DNA from: Anaerolineaceae bacterium UBA700
GTDB lineage: Bacteria; Chloroflexota; Anaerolineae; Anaerolineales; Anaerolineaceae
Assembly: GCA_002298885.1 (NCBI GenBank)
Contig: DBMK01000205.1
Coordinates: 1 to 9,724, forward strand
DNA length: 9,724 nt
Reading direction: 5' to 3'
Each line of letters starts with the position of its first letter. The first letter of the stretch is position 1. The position numbers were made by a program, and so were the translations under genes. Of the stretch, positions 1 through 6,060 are shown piece by piece. The notes beneath the pieces were generated by a model, which ran no database searches, was not told the origin of the DNA, and was given only the letters and a program-made list of their open reading frames with translations.

Positions 1-83
1 TCGTCACTACGATGAGTATATTCATTTTCAACATTTCTTTGGATAATTATTTTACCAGACTCTGGAATCTCTGTTAAATAAAA
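1..83. other. AT-rich sequence beyond the degV terminator, no gene seen
   Basis: This stretch is clearly more AT-rich than the coding DNA in the window. I find no open reading frame with a start and ribosome binding site, and no RNA gene. Its right end supplies the U-tract of the leftward degV terminator. Whatever gene lies further left is outside the window. Confidence 0.5.
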
Positions 84-118
84 AAGGATTCCCGGACTCA
101 TTCATTCCAGGAATCCTT
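76..118 (-). terminator. Rho-independent terminator of degV
   Basis: Read on the minus strand, bases 118-106 pair with 96-84. This gives a 13-bp stem with one G-U pair and a 9-base loop. The outer arms are AAGGATTCC and GGAATCCTT. The stem is followed directly by a U-rich tract (bases 83-76, UUUUAUUU). It begins 15 bases after the degV stop codon, which fits a transcript carrying degV alone. In the plus direction no T-run follows the stem, so I read it as one-way. Confidence 0.85.
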
Positions 119-132
119 ACCCTGCTATTTTC

Positions 133-996
133 TTACAATCCGGTCATATACGCAATTCCCAGCGCCCCTGGCCCTGCGTGCACGCCGATCACCGGACTGA
201 CCCTTCCGACAAATGCTTCGCTAACTTCGCTGACACCAAACCTCTGGCGGGCGCGCTCCAACAGCTCCTGCGCCTCGTCCGGCGTGTCCGAGTGCAGCGC
301 CGCCAGGCGCAGCGGCGGGCTGGAATCCAGGTGCGCCCGTTCCTCAAAGATATCCAGCAGGCGGTCGATTGCCTTTGCGCTCGTGCGCACCCGCTCTATT
401 GCTTCTACCCGTCCATCCTTGATTTCCAAGATCGGTTTCAGGTTCAGCAGTGTGCCGACAAAGGCCGCTGCTCCGCCGATCCTGCCGCCACGGGCGAGGT
501 ACTCCAGCGTCTTCAAAACGAAAAGGACGCCGGATTTTTGGCTGGCTTTCTCGGCTACCGCTTTGCATTCTTTGAGTGTGGCGCCCTGGGCGGCAAACCT
601 GGCTGCCGCCAGAACCTGGAAGCCCAACGCCAGGCTGGTGGATTGCGAATCGACCAGCTCAATCCGCGGACCCGGCAGCATGGCTTTTGCCTGGACCGCC
701 GAATCCATCGTCCCCGAAAGCCTGGATGCTATCGTAATCGTCAGAACGTCATATCCTTCTTCGAGCAGGCGCAGGTACATATCCTTAAATGCTGCTGGCG
801 AGGGCTGTGAGGTGGTGGGAAGGGTCTTTTCGGTTTTCAGGCGAGCGTAGAATTCGTCCGTGGAAATCTCGACCTGGTCGAGGTATGATTTCTCGCCCCA
901 AATGACGTGTAAAGGAACCGGGTAGATCGGCAAATTTCGCGTGACTTCCGCCGGCATATTGGCGGTCGAATCGGTCACGATGGCGACTTTGGCCAT
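133..996 (-). CDS. DegV family fatty-acid-binding protein
   Basis: This 287-residue protein has the normal length and motif set of the DegV family. The motifs are TDSTAN near residues 8-13, TTSQPSP at 61-67, SRLSGT at 91-96, LEYLARGGRIG at 164-174 and a C-terminal HAGPGALGIAY at 273-283. DegV proteins are two-domain cytosolic proteins that bind one long-chain fatty acid. In Firmicutes a member of the family (FakB) presents the fatty acid to the kinase FakA for phosphorylation. No fakA (DAK-type kinase) gene is in this window, so a role in exogenous fatty-acid use is an inference from the family. The start at 996 is chosen because AGGAGGA lies 5 bases upstream on the minus strand and the protein begins in the family manner with MAKVAIVTDST. 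Another ATG four bases upstream is out of frame. The gene is transcribed alone, divergent from ffh. Confidence 0.9.
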   Translation of the reverse strand: MAKVAIVTDSTANMPAEVTRNLPIYPVPLHVIWGEKSYLDQVEISTDEFYARLKTEKTLPTTSQPSPAAFKDMYLRLLEEGYDVLTITIASRLSGTMDSAVQAKAMLPGPRIELVDSQSTSLALGFQVLAAARFAAQGATLKECKAVAEKASQKSGVLFVLKTLEYLARGGRIGGAAAFVGTLLNLKPILEIKDGRVEAIERVRTSAKAIDRLLDIFEERAHLDSSPPLRLAALHSDTPDEAQELLERARQRFGVSEVSEAFVGRVSPVIGVHAGPGALGIAYMTGL

Positions 997-1053
997 GCAT
1001 TCCTCCTGGATAGATTAATAATTACACTGATAATTCCGGAAAAACACCACAAG

Positions 1054-1059
1054 ATTATA
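1054..1059 (-). promoter_or_regulatory. Candidate -10 element for degV
   Basis: The minus strand reads TATAAT at 1059-1054, a perfect sigma-70 -10 hexamer about 57 bases upstream of the degV start. No good -35 hexamer sits at the proper distance: a 17-base spacer gives CAACGA. The call therefore rests on the -10 and on its position in a divergent gap. Confidence 0.4.
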
Positions 1060-1099
1060 ACCCTTCACCCTCGAAATCGTTGCGGCTGGCAAATATACC

Positions 1100-1128
1100 T
1101 TGACCAACTATCGGTTACAGGCTAAAAT
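1100..1128 (+). promoter_or_regulatory. Sigma-70 promoter for ffh
   Basis: TTGACC at 1100-1105 and TAAAAT at 1123-1128 are separated by exactly 17 bases, and each matches the consensus at five of six positions. Transcription would start near 1135, leaving a leader of about 60 bases before the ffh TTG. This promoter stands back to back with the degV -10 element, so both genes share a short divergent control region. Confidence 0.7.
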
Positions 1129-1195
1129 CCAATGCTGCATGACCGCCCCAGTTGGGGAGGTTTGTGGGCGATTCTAGTGAATATGGGTTTGTTCT

Positions 1196-2518
1196 TTGTT
1201 TGAGAATCTGACCGACCGTCTCAATAAAGTATTTCAAGACCTGCGCCGGCATGGCAAGCTGAGCGAAGCCGATGTCGATTCGGCGATGCGCGAGGTGCGC
1301 ATGGCCTTGCTCGAGGCGGACGTCCATTACAGCGTGGTCAAGAGTTTCGTAGCCCGCGTCAAAGAGCGTTCGATCGGCGCTGAGGTGTCGCGCGCCCTGA
1401 ACCCGGCCCAGCAGGTGATCAAAATCGTCCACGAGGAGCTTATTGCCACACTCGGCGAACCGGCGCGCTTGAACCTGACCGGACCCAAGCCCCGCGTGAT
1501 CATGATGGTCGGCCTGCAAGGATCCGGCAAGACTACCGCTGCCGCCAAGCTAGGACGCCTGCTGCGCGCCCAGGGCGAACGTGTCGTGCTGGTCGCGGCG
1601 GACCCCTACCGTCCAGCGGCGATCAAACAGCTCCAGACCCTGGGGGAGAAGATCAACGTCCCGGTCTTCACCGAGGAAGGCGTCAAACCGCCCGAATTGT
1701 GCGCCCGGGCTTTCGACCAGGCGCAGAAGGGCGGCGCCACCGTCCTGATTATCGACACCGCCGGGCGTTCCCAACTCGACCAGGCTTTGATGGATGAGCT
1801 GCAGGCGATCAACAAGCGCGTCATCGTCAACGATACCCTACTGGTCGTCGATTCGATGATCGGCCAGGAAGCCCTGCACGTTGCCGAAGGGTTCCGCGAT
1901 TCGGTCTCGCTGAGCGGCCTGATTTTGACCAAGATGGACGGCGATTCACGCGGCGGCGCGGCCATCTCCATCCGCTCCGTCACCGGCGTCCCGATCAAGT
2001 TCCTCGGCACCGGCGAGGGCATCGATGCCCTCGAAACGTACGATCCGGGCCGCCTGGCCTCGCGCATCCTGGGCATGGGCGACGTGATCGGCCTGATCGA
2101 AAAGGCCGAGGCTTCGCTGGACCAGAAGATGTCCCGCGACCAGGCCGAGCGTATGCTCAAAGGCCAGTTCACCCTCGAAGATTTTGCCCAGCAGCTCAAG
2201 CAGGTGCGTAAAATGGGCCCGTTTGCTCAGATCCTCGAAATGCTTCCCGGCGGGCTCGGGCAGATGGCCAAGCAGATATCTCCCCAGGACGCCGAAAAGC
2301 AGTTCAAGACCACCGAAGCGATTATCAATTCCATGACCCGCTCCGAACGGCGCAACCCGGACCTGCTGAACGCCAGCCGGCGCAGGCGCATCGCCCGCGG
2401 TTCCGGCACCGATGTGCAGGAAGTGAACAAACTGATGAAACAATTCCGCGAAGCTCAGCGGATGTTTAAAACCCTTCAAAAAACTGGCGGGCGCGGTATG
2501 TCCCGTTTGTTTGGATAA
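1196..2518 (+). CDS. ffh: Signal recognition particle protein Ffh (SRP54 GTPase)
   Basis: Ffh binds 4.5S RNA to form the bacterial signal recognition particle. It captures hydrophobic signal sequences on ribosomes and docks with FtsY at the membrane. The 440-residue product has the full family layout. An N-terminal helical bundle covers about residues 1-90. The GTPase domain has GLQGSGKT at 106-113, DPYRPAA at 136-142, DTAGR at 187-191, TKMDGDSRGG at 245-254 and GTGE at 271-274. The methionine-rich M domain starts near 300 and holds the RNA-binding segment RRRRIARGSG at 395-404. The start is TTG, giving the typical MFENLTDRL. An in-frame stop at 1178-1180 rules out any longer standard start. 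No convincing Shine-Dalgarno sequence stands 5-10 bases upstream. A short out-of-frame ORF overlaps the start (see findings). The gene has its own promoter and appears separate from rpsP. Confidence 0.97.
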   Translation: MFENLTDRLNKVFQDLRRHGKLSEADVDSAMREVRMALLEADVHYSVVKSFVARVKERSIGAEVSRALNPAQQVIKIVHEELIATLGEPARLNLTGPKPRVIMMVGLQGSGKTTAAAKLGRLLRAQGERVVLVAADPYRPAAIKQLQTLGEKINVPVFTEEGVKPPELCARAFDQAQKGGATVLIIDTAGRSQLDQALMDELQAINKRVIVNDTLLVVDSMIGQEALHVAEGFRDSVSLSGLILTKMDGDSRGGAAISIRSVTGVPIKFLGTGEGIDALETYDPGRLASRILGMGDVIGLIEKAEASLDQKMSRDQAERMLKGQFTLEDFAQQLKQVRKMGPFAQILEMLPGGLGQMAKQISPQDAEKQFKTTEAIINSMTRSERRNPDLLNASRRRRIARGSGTDVQEVNKLMKQFREAQRMFKTLQKTGGRGMSRLFG

Positions 2519-2527
2519 CCTCAAATG

Positions 2528-2580
2528 AACCGGGCCCACGCGCTCTCCTCCAGCGCTCCCCTCAGCCGGGTTTATTCTTT
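2528..2580 (+). terminator. Possible weak terminator after ffh
   Basis: Bases AACC (2528-2531) pair with GGTT (2569-2572). After one G/G mismatch, GGC (2533-2535) pairs with GCC (2565-2567). Inside this, GCGCT (2540-2544) pairs with AGCGC (2552-2556) around a 7-base loop. T-rich sequence (TTTATTCTTT) follows. The stem is broken, so termination may be partial and some read-through into rpsP is plausible. Confidence 0.4.
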
Positions 2581-2608
2581 GGACATCCTTTTTGATAAGA
2601 TATATAAT
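2580..2608 (+). promoter_or_regulatory. Sigma-70 promoter for the rpsP-topA run
   Basis: TGGACA at 2580-2585 (five of six against TTGACA) is followed after exactly 17 bases by a perfect TATAAT at 2603-2608. Transcription would start around 2615. The AGGAG for rpsP lies at 2616-2620, so the predicted leader is only about 15 bases and begins essentially at the ribosome binding site. Confidence 0.75.
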
Positions 2609-2629
2609 TTTGGATAGGAGATTTTCAGC

Positions 2630-2962
2630 ATGGTTCGTATACGATTACGCCGAATAGGCTTGCGCCACCAGCCCAGCTACCGGGTGGTGGTTGCCGACAA
2701 GGAAAGCCCGCGCGATGGCCGCTTCCTCGAGATTCTTGGATCTTATAATCCTCGCACCAATCCATTCACGCTCGAACTGAACGAAGACCGCGCCTATCAC
2801 TGGCTGAGCGTTGGCGCCCAGCCCAGCGAATCGGTGCTCAAGCTGTTTAAATCCGTCGGCCTGGTCGACCGTTTCGAGCGCTTCAAGAAAGGTGAGGCCA
2901 AGGAAGCGCTCTTGAGCGAAGCTTCAAAATCCTACGAGCAGCACAGCGGGAAAAAGGCCTGA
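2630..2962 (+). CDS. rpsP: 30S ribosomal protein S16
   Basis: S16 is a primary binding protein of the 16S rRNA 5' domain and is needed for 30S assembly. The 110-residue product opens with MVRIRLRRIGLRHQPSYRVVV and carries the family signature in the first 80 residues, including DGRFLEILGSYNP at 29-41 and a helix around 66-78 (PSESVLKLFKSVG). The usual bacterial protein is about 80-90 residues. The extra C-terminal 25 or so residues are a charged, Lys/Glu-rich tail, which I read as a lineage extension. ATG at 2630 is supported by AGGAG nine bases upstream (2616-2620). It is the first gene after a strong promoter and is followed by khpA after 74 bases without an obvious terminator. Confidence 0.97.
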   Translation: MVRIRLRRIGLRHQPSYRVVVADKESPRDGRFLEILGSYNPRTNPFTLELNEDRAYHWLSVGAQPSESVLKLFKSVGLVDRFERFKKGEAKEALLSEASKSYEQHSGKKA

Positions 2963-3025
2963 CCTGTACTCCTTAAGAATGCCGCGGCCGCTGGTTTTAG
3001 CCCAGGCAAATGGTCTTTTAACCGA

Positions 3026-3031
3026 AAGGAG
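3026..3031 (+). promoter_or_regulatory. Ribosome binding site that fixes the khpA TTG start
   Basis: AAGGAG lies five bases before TTG at 3037. No ATG or GTG in frame nearby would give a full KH domain, so this site decides the start. Confidence 0.7.
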
Positions 3032-3036
3032 CTACC

Positions 3037-3273
3037 TTGAAGGAACTGATTGAATATATTGCCCGTTCCCTGGTGGACAATCCCATGGAGGTCCAGGTTC
3101 GCCAGGACCGGATGGGCGGCAAGACGCGGCTCGAACTGCGTGTAGCAAAAGAAGATATGGGCCGCGTGATTGGTAAATCCGGGCGGGTAGCCAACGCCAT
3201 GCGTATTTTGCTGCGCGTATCTGCCGCCCGCGAGGGAAAACAGGTCACCCTGGACGTGATCGAGCCTCGATGA
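3037..3273 (+). CDS. khpA: KhpA-type KH-domain RNA-binding protein
   Basis: This small 78-residue protein is essentially one KH domain. The GxxG loop is GKSG at residues 46-49 in the context MGRVIGKSGR, followed by the helix VANAMRILLRV. Family members (YlqC/KhpA) bind single-stranded RNA. In Gram-positive bacteria KhpA pairs with KhpB (Jag/EloR) and affects cell elongation and division; no khpB is in this window. Location between rpsP and rimM is the classic position for this gene in many bacteria and strengthens the call. Start is TTG, with AAGGAG five bases upstream. The stop overlaps the rimM start in ATGA, a four-base overlap typical of translational coupling. Confidence 0.93.
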   Translation: MKELIEYIARSLVDNPMEVQVRQDRMGGKTRLELRVAKEDMGRVIGKSGRVANAMRILLRVSAAREGKQVTLDVIEPR

Positions 3274-3833
3274 ACCGCCGCCGTATCCGTCCAATCAACC
3301 GGCAGAACAATGAAACAGGCTCGCCCCAGCCGGGCGAGCCTGTGTTTGTTGTAGTGGGTCAATTCCGCAAGCCGCACGGCATTCACGGTGAAATCCTGAT
3401 GGAATTGATGACCAATTTCCCGCAGCGTCTCAGGGTCGGCACCATGCTTTACGTCGGTGCAACTCACGAACCTTACACAATAGCCGGGCGACGCCTGGTA
3501 GAAAAAGGCCTGCTTTTGAGTTTTGAAGGCTACGACGATCGCGATAAGGTTTCGGTACTTACCAACCAGGCCGTGTACGTGCGCGCCGATTCGCTGCCGC
3601 CCCTGCCAAAGGGCGAATATTACCACCACCAGTTGATCGGCTTATCCGTCCTCGACCAATCTGGCAAGCAGCTCGGCAAGATCGTTGAAATTATCGAAAC
3701 GGGGGCAAACGACGTGTACGTTGTGCAGCCGGAGGACGGCGACGAGATCCTTCTGCCTGCTTTGAATGATGTAATCCTCGACGTGAATCTTGAAACCGGC
3801 GAAATGCACGCGCAACCGCCGGAATGGCAGTAA
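3270..3833 (+). CDS. rimM: Ribosome maturation factor RimM
   Basis: RimM assists late 30S assembly, binding S19 and maturing 16S rRNA near the head of the subunit. The 187-residue product has both family domains. The N-terminal RimM barrel begins at about residue 25 with VVGQFRKPHGIHGE at 28-41, and the C-terminal PRC barrel covers about 115-187 (QLIGLSVLDQSGKQLGKIVE, then NDVYVV and DEILLPALNDVI). The first 24 residues are a polar, Arg/Asn/Pro-rich extension not needed by the fold. ATG at 3270 overlaps the khpA stop and has no strong Shine-Dalgarno, so coupling is likely. A GTG at codon 25 (3342) is a possible alternative start. A perfect 12-bp inverted repeat (3315-3343) lies inside the extension, right before that codon. 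It should be cotranscribed with khpA and dprA. Confidence 0.95.
   Translation: MNRRRIRPINRQNNETGSPQPGEPVFVVVGQFRKPHGIHGEILMELMTNFPQRLRVGTMLYVGATHEPYTIAGRRLVEKGLLLSFEGYDDRDKVSVLTNQAVYVRADSLPPLPKGEYYHHQLIGLSVLDQSGKQLGKIVEIIETGANDVYVVQPEDGDEILLPALNDVILDVNLETGEMHAQPPEWQ
3315..3343 (+). repeat. Perfect 12-bp inverted repeat inside the rimM 5' coding region
   Basis: ACAGGCTCGCCC at 3315-3326 is followed by a five-base loop (CAGCC, 3327-3331) and then its exact complement GGGCGAGCCTGT at 3332-3343. With nine G-C pairs of twelve, the RNA hairpin should be very stable. The sequence immediately after is GTTTGTTG, only moderately U-rich. It encodes residues about 16-25 of the RimM extension, just ahead of the conserved domain. 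It may be an attenuator or pause site, a translation block, or chance in GC-rich DNA. Confidence 0.8.
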
Positions 3834-3848
3834 TCTTAGCCGCATACA

Positions 3849-4967
3849 ATGGATTCAAAGGCCTATTGGGTCGGTTTCAATATGGTCAAAGGCATCGGGG
3901 CAGTCCGCTTCCAGGCCCTGCTGGATTTCTTTGGCGATCCACAGCGCGCCTGGCTGGCCCCGGCTGATGCCCTGCTCAAGGCCGGCCTTTCCCCCAGGAT
4001 CGTCGAAAACCTGATATCGCTGCGTTCGTCGCTCGATCTCGATAAAGTCATGGAACGCCTGGAACGACAGAAGATCTCGGTTATAACCCGGGAAGAAGAT
4101 GCTTACCCGCGGCGTCTAAAGGAAATAGAGCAACCTCCTCCGGTAATTTATGCACGTGGAGAAATCCTTTCGGAAGATGATTTTGCCGTTGCCGTAGTCG
4201 GCACACGCCGTATCACGCTATACGGCCGCCAGGTCGCCGAGGAAATCGGCGCCTTTTTGGCCCACAATGGGATCACCGTGGTCAGCGGGCTGGCTCGCGG
4301 CGTAGATGCGGTGGCTCACGATGCGGCCATGAAGGCTGGAGGGCGTACGCTTGCAGTTTTGGGCTGCGGTGTGGACCGGATATACCCGCCGGAGCACCAA
4401 AGCCTTGCCGAGCGCATCGTGGAGTACGGTGCCTTGATTAGCGATTATGCTCCTGGCACGCCGCCGGATGCGATCAACTTTCCACCGCGTAACCGCATTA
4501 TCTCCGGCCTTTCTCTTGCCACGGTGGTCGTTGAAGCCGGCGAGACCAGCGGCGCCCTGATCACGGCTACCTTTGCCGCCGAACAGGGGCGGGACGTGCT
4601 GGCTGTGCCGGGCAATATTAACGCGCCGCAAAGCAAGGGTGCCAACCGGCTGATCCAGCAGGGCGCCCGGCCTCTGCTGAAAGTTGAAGATATCCTCGAA
4701 GCTCTGAAAATCGATAATGTGCAATCCCACCAGCAGGCCAGGCAGATATTGCCAGCCGATGCCCTGGAAGCTTCAATCATGGTCCTGATGAGTGCCGAAC
4801 CACTGCATATAGATGAAATAAGGTCTCAATCGGGCTTGTCAATTGATAAAGTTTCGGCTACACTCACGATGCTTGAGCTGAAAGGAATGGTGCGCCAGGT
4901 AGGTGGAATGAATTACGTTGCCGTACGCGAATCAGGAGCTCGTTACTGGACCGATGACCATGCCTGA
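3849..4967 (+). CDS. dprA: DNA-processing protein DprA (Smf)
   Basis: DprA binds incoming single-stranded DNA during natural transformation and loads RecA onto it. It is also widespread in bacteria not known to be competent. The 372-residue product has three parts. These are an N-terminal helical HhH/SAM-like segment (about 1-70), the Rossmann-like core (about 80-290) and a C-terminal winged helix (about 300-362). Core motifs are VVGTRR at 116-121, VSGLARGVDAVAH at 145-157, GCGVDRIYPPEH at 172-183, FPPRNRIISGLS at 211-222, GETSGALITA at 231-240 and PGNINAPQSKGANRLI at 254-269. The start codon ATG lies 15 bases after the rimM stop and lacks a clear Shine-Dalgarno, so re-initiation from rimM is plausible. 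No other competence gene is in the window. The 3' end overlaps the start of manC. Confidence 0.96.
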   Translation: MDSKAYWVGFNMVKGIGAVRFQALLDFFGDPQRAWLAPADALLKAGLSPRIVENLISLRSSLDLDKVMERLERQKISVITREEDAYPRRLKEIEQPPPVIYARGEILSEDDFAVAVVGTRRITLYGRQVAEEIGAFLAHNGITVVSGLARGVDAVAHDAAMKAGGRTLAVLGCGVDRIYPPEHQSLAERIVEYGALISDYAPGTPPDAINFPPRNRIISGLSLATVVVEAGETSGALITATFAAEQGRDVLAVPGNINAPQSKGANRLIQQGARPLLKVEDILEALKIDNVQSHQQARQILPADALEASIMVLMSAEPLHIDEIRSQSGLSIDKVSATLTMLELKGMVRQVGGMNYVAVRESGARYWTDDHA

Positions 4968-6051
4968 ACATTTTTATGCCGTAGTGATGGCTGGGGGAGG
5001 CGGCACCCGATTGTGGCCGCTTTCACGCAAAGCCACTCCCAAGCAGTTGCTTAGTTTTGATGGGAAACGCTCTCTTTTTCAGGTGGCGATTGACCGGCTA
5101 GCCGGGCTTTTCGCGCCGGAGCATATCCTGGTAGTGACCATCGCCGAACAGGCGGCCGCCCTGCAGGCCGAATGTCCGCAAATTCCTGTAGAGAATTACC
5201 TCATCGAGCCCATGCCGCGCGGGACTGCCTCGGTGGTTGGCCTGGCCGCAGTTGCACTGACCCACCGCGATCCGCACTCCACGATGGCTATTGTTACCGC
5301 CGACCACATCATCCAGAACGTCCCCAGTTTCCTGGGTGCCCTGCGGTCCGGCTTTGAGACGGCCCAGACCGGCTACCTTGTCACGCTGGGCATCCAGCCG
5401 GCTGCCCCGTCCACCGGCTACGGCTACATCGAGACCGGGGCAGTCTTTGGCACGTTTGCCGGGCAGGAAGTGTATCGGGCTGTCCGTTTCACCGAAAAAC
5501 CCGACGAGCCCACGGCGCGTAAATTCCTGGCGCAGGGCAATTATTACTGGAACTCCGGGATGTTCATCTGGCAGACGGGTGTCATTTTGAGCGAATTTAA
5601 AAAGAGTATGCCCGAGCTGGCCACACGCCTGGACCGGATTTCGCAGGGCTGGAGCTCTCCGCAGCGCGAAGAGGTTTTGATGGTAGAATGGCCGCAAATT
5701 CAGCCTGAAACGATCGACTTTGGCATTATGGAAAAAGCCCAACAAGTAGCCGTGATTCCCGCCAGCCAGTTGGGCTGGAGCGACGTTGGCAGTTGGGACT
5801 CGTTGTTCGAAGTCAGCCCGCTTGATGCGCAGGGCAACATCGTCCTCGGCGCTAATTTCCTGGGCGTTGACACCAGCTCGACCCTGGTGGTTGGCAAGAA
5901 CCAGGACCGCCTGATCGTCACCATTGACATGCAGGACCTGATCGTAATCGACAGCGGCGATGCGCTCCTTATCTGCCCGAAAGAAGCGGCCCAAAAGGTA
6001 AAAGAGGTTGTCAACCGCTTGAAGCAAGCTAAAATGGTAAATTATTTGTAG
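4954..6051 (+). CDS. manC: Mannose-1-phosphate guanylyltransferase (GDP-mannose pyrophosphorylase)
   Basis: This enzyme converts mannose-1-phosphate and GTP to GDP-mannose and pyrophosphate, supplying mannose, fucose and related sugars for surface glycans or protein glycosylation. The 365-residue chain carries the nucleotidyltransferase signature MAGGGGTRLWPLSR at 12-25, TADH at 115-118, PSTGYGYIE at 152-160, FTEKP at 179-183, NSGMFIW at 200-206, IDFGIMEK at 254-261 and GWSDVGSWD at 274-282. It ends after a short beta-helix-like tail, so it is the one-domain form without the phosphomannose isomerase half of bifunctional ManC/AlgA. I chose ATG at 4954; ATG at 4960 is equally possible, and AGGAG at 4934-4938 is rather far (15 bases). 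A TTG at 4918 would add residues not expected in the family. It overlaps the dprA end by 14 bases, and its stop codon overlaps the topA ribosome binding site, so it is embedded in the operon although functionally unrelated. Confidence 0.92.
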   Translation: MTMPEHFYAVVMAGGGGTRLWPLSRKATPKQLLSFDGKRSLFQVAIDRLAGLFAPEHILVVTIAEQAAALQAECPQIPVENYLIEPMPRGTASVVGLAAVALTHRDPHSTMAIVTADHIIQNVPSFLGALRSGFETAQTGYLVTLGIQPAAPSTGYGYIETGAVFGTFAGQEVYRAVRFTEKPDEPTARKFLAQGNYYWNSGMFIWQTGVILSEFKKSMPELATRLDRISQGWSSPQREEVLMVEWPQIQPETIDFGIMEKAQQVAVIPASQLGWSDVGSWDSLFEVSPLDAQGNIVLGANFLGVDTSSTLVVGKNQDRLIVTIDMQDLIVIDSGDALLICPKEAAQKVKEVVNRLKQAKMVNYL

Positions 6052-6057
6052 GAGGAG
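6050..6057 (+). promoter_or_regulatory. Ribosome binding site that fixes the topA TTG start
   Basis: AGGAGGAG runs from inside the manC stop codon (TAG, 6049-6051) to three bases before TTG at 6061. Taken as AGGAGG (6050-6055), the spacing is five. This strong site supports including the N-terminal cysteine domain in TopA, as against a later ATG at 6187. Confidence 0.8.
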
Positions 6058-6060
6058 TCC

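Noticed and set aside
178..850. Two long plus-strand open frames opposite degV
   Set aside because: They are antisense to a clear DegV coding region, lack ribosome binding sites, and translate to Arg/Ser/Pro/Ala-rich low-complexity protein typical of GC-rich shadow frames.
1018..1034. Short AATTA/TAATT inverted repeat between degV and its -10
   Set aside because: Only five AT pairs in AT-rich DNA; expected by chance.
1606..2539. Minus-strand open frames opposite ffh
   Set aside because: Composition is that of a reversed coding strand, no family is recognisable, and Ffh on the other strand is certain.
2963..3036. Possible terminator or promoter between rpsP and khpA
   Set aside because: There are GC-rich patches and a few short complementary stretches, but no clean stem with a T-run and no hexamer pair at proper spacing; cotranscription is the simpler reading.
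4918..4953. TTG at 4918 as the manC start
   Set aside because: It would add 12 residues that overlap dprA further and are not expected ahead of the nucleotidyltransferase strand; ATG at 4954 or 4960 gives the usual N-terminus.
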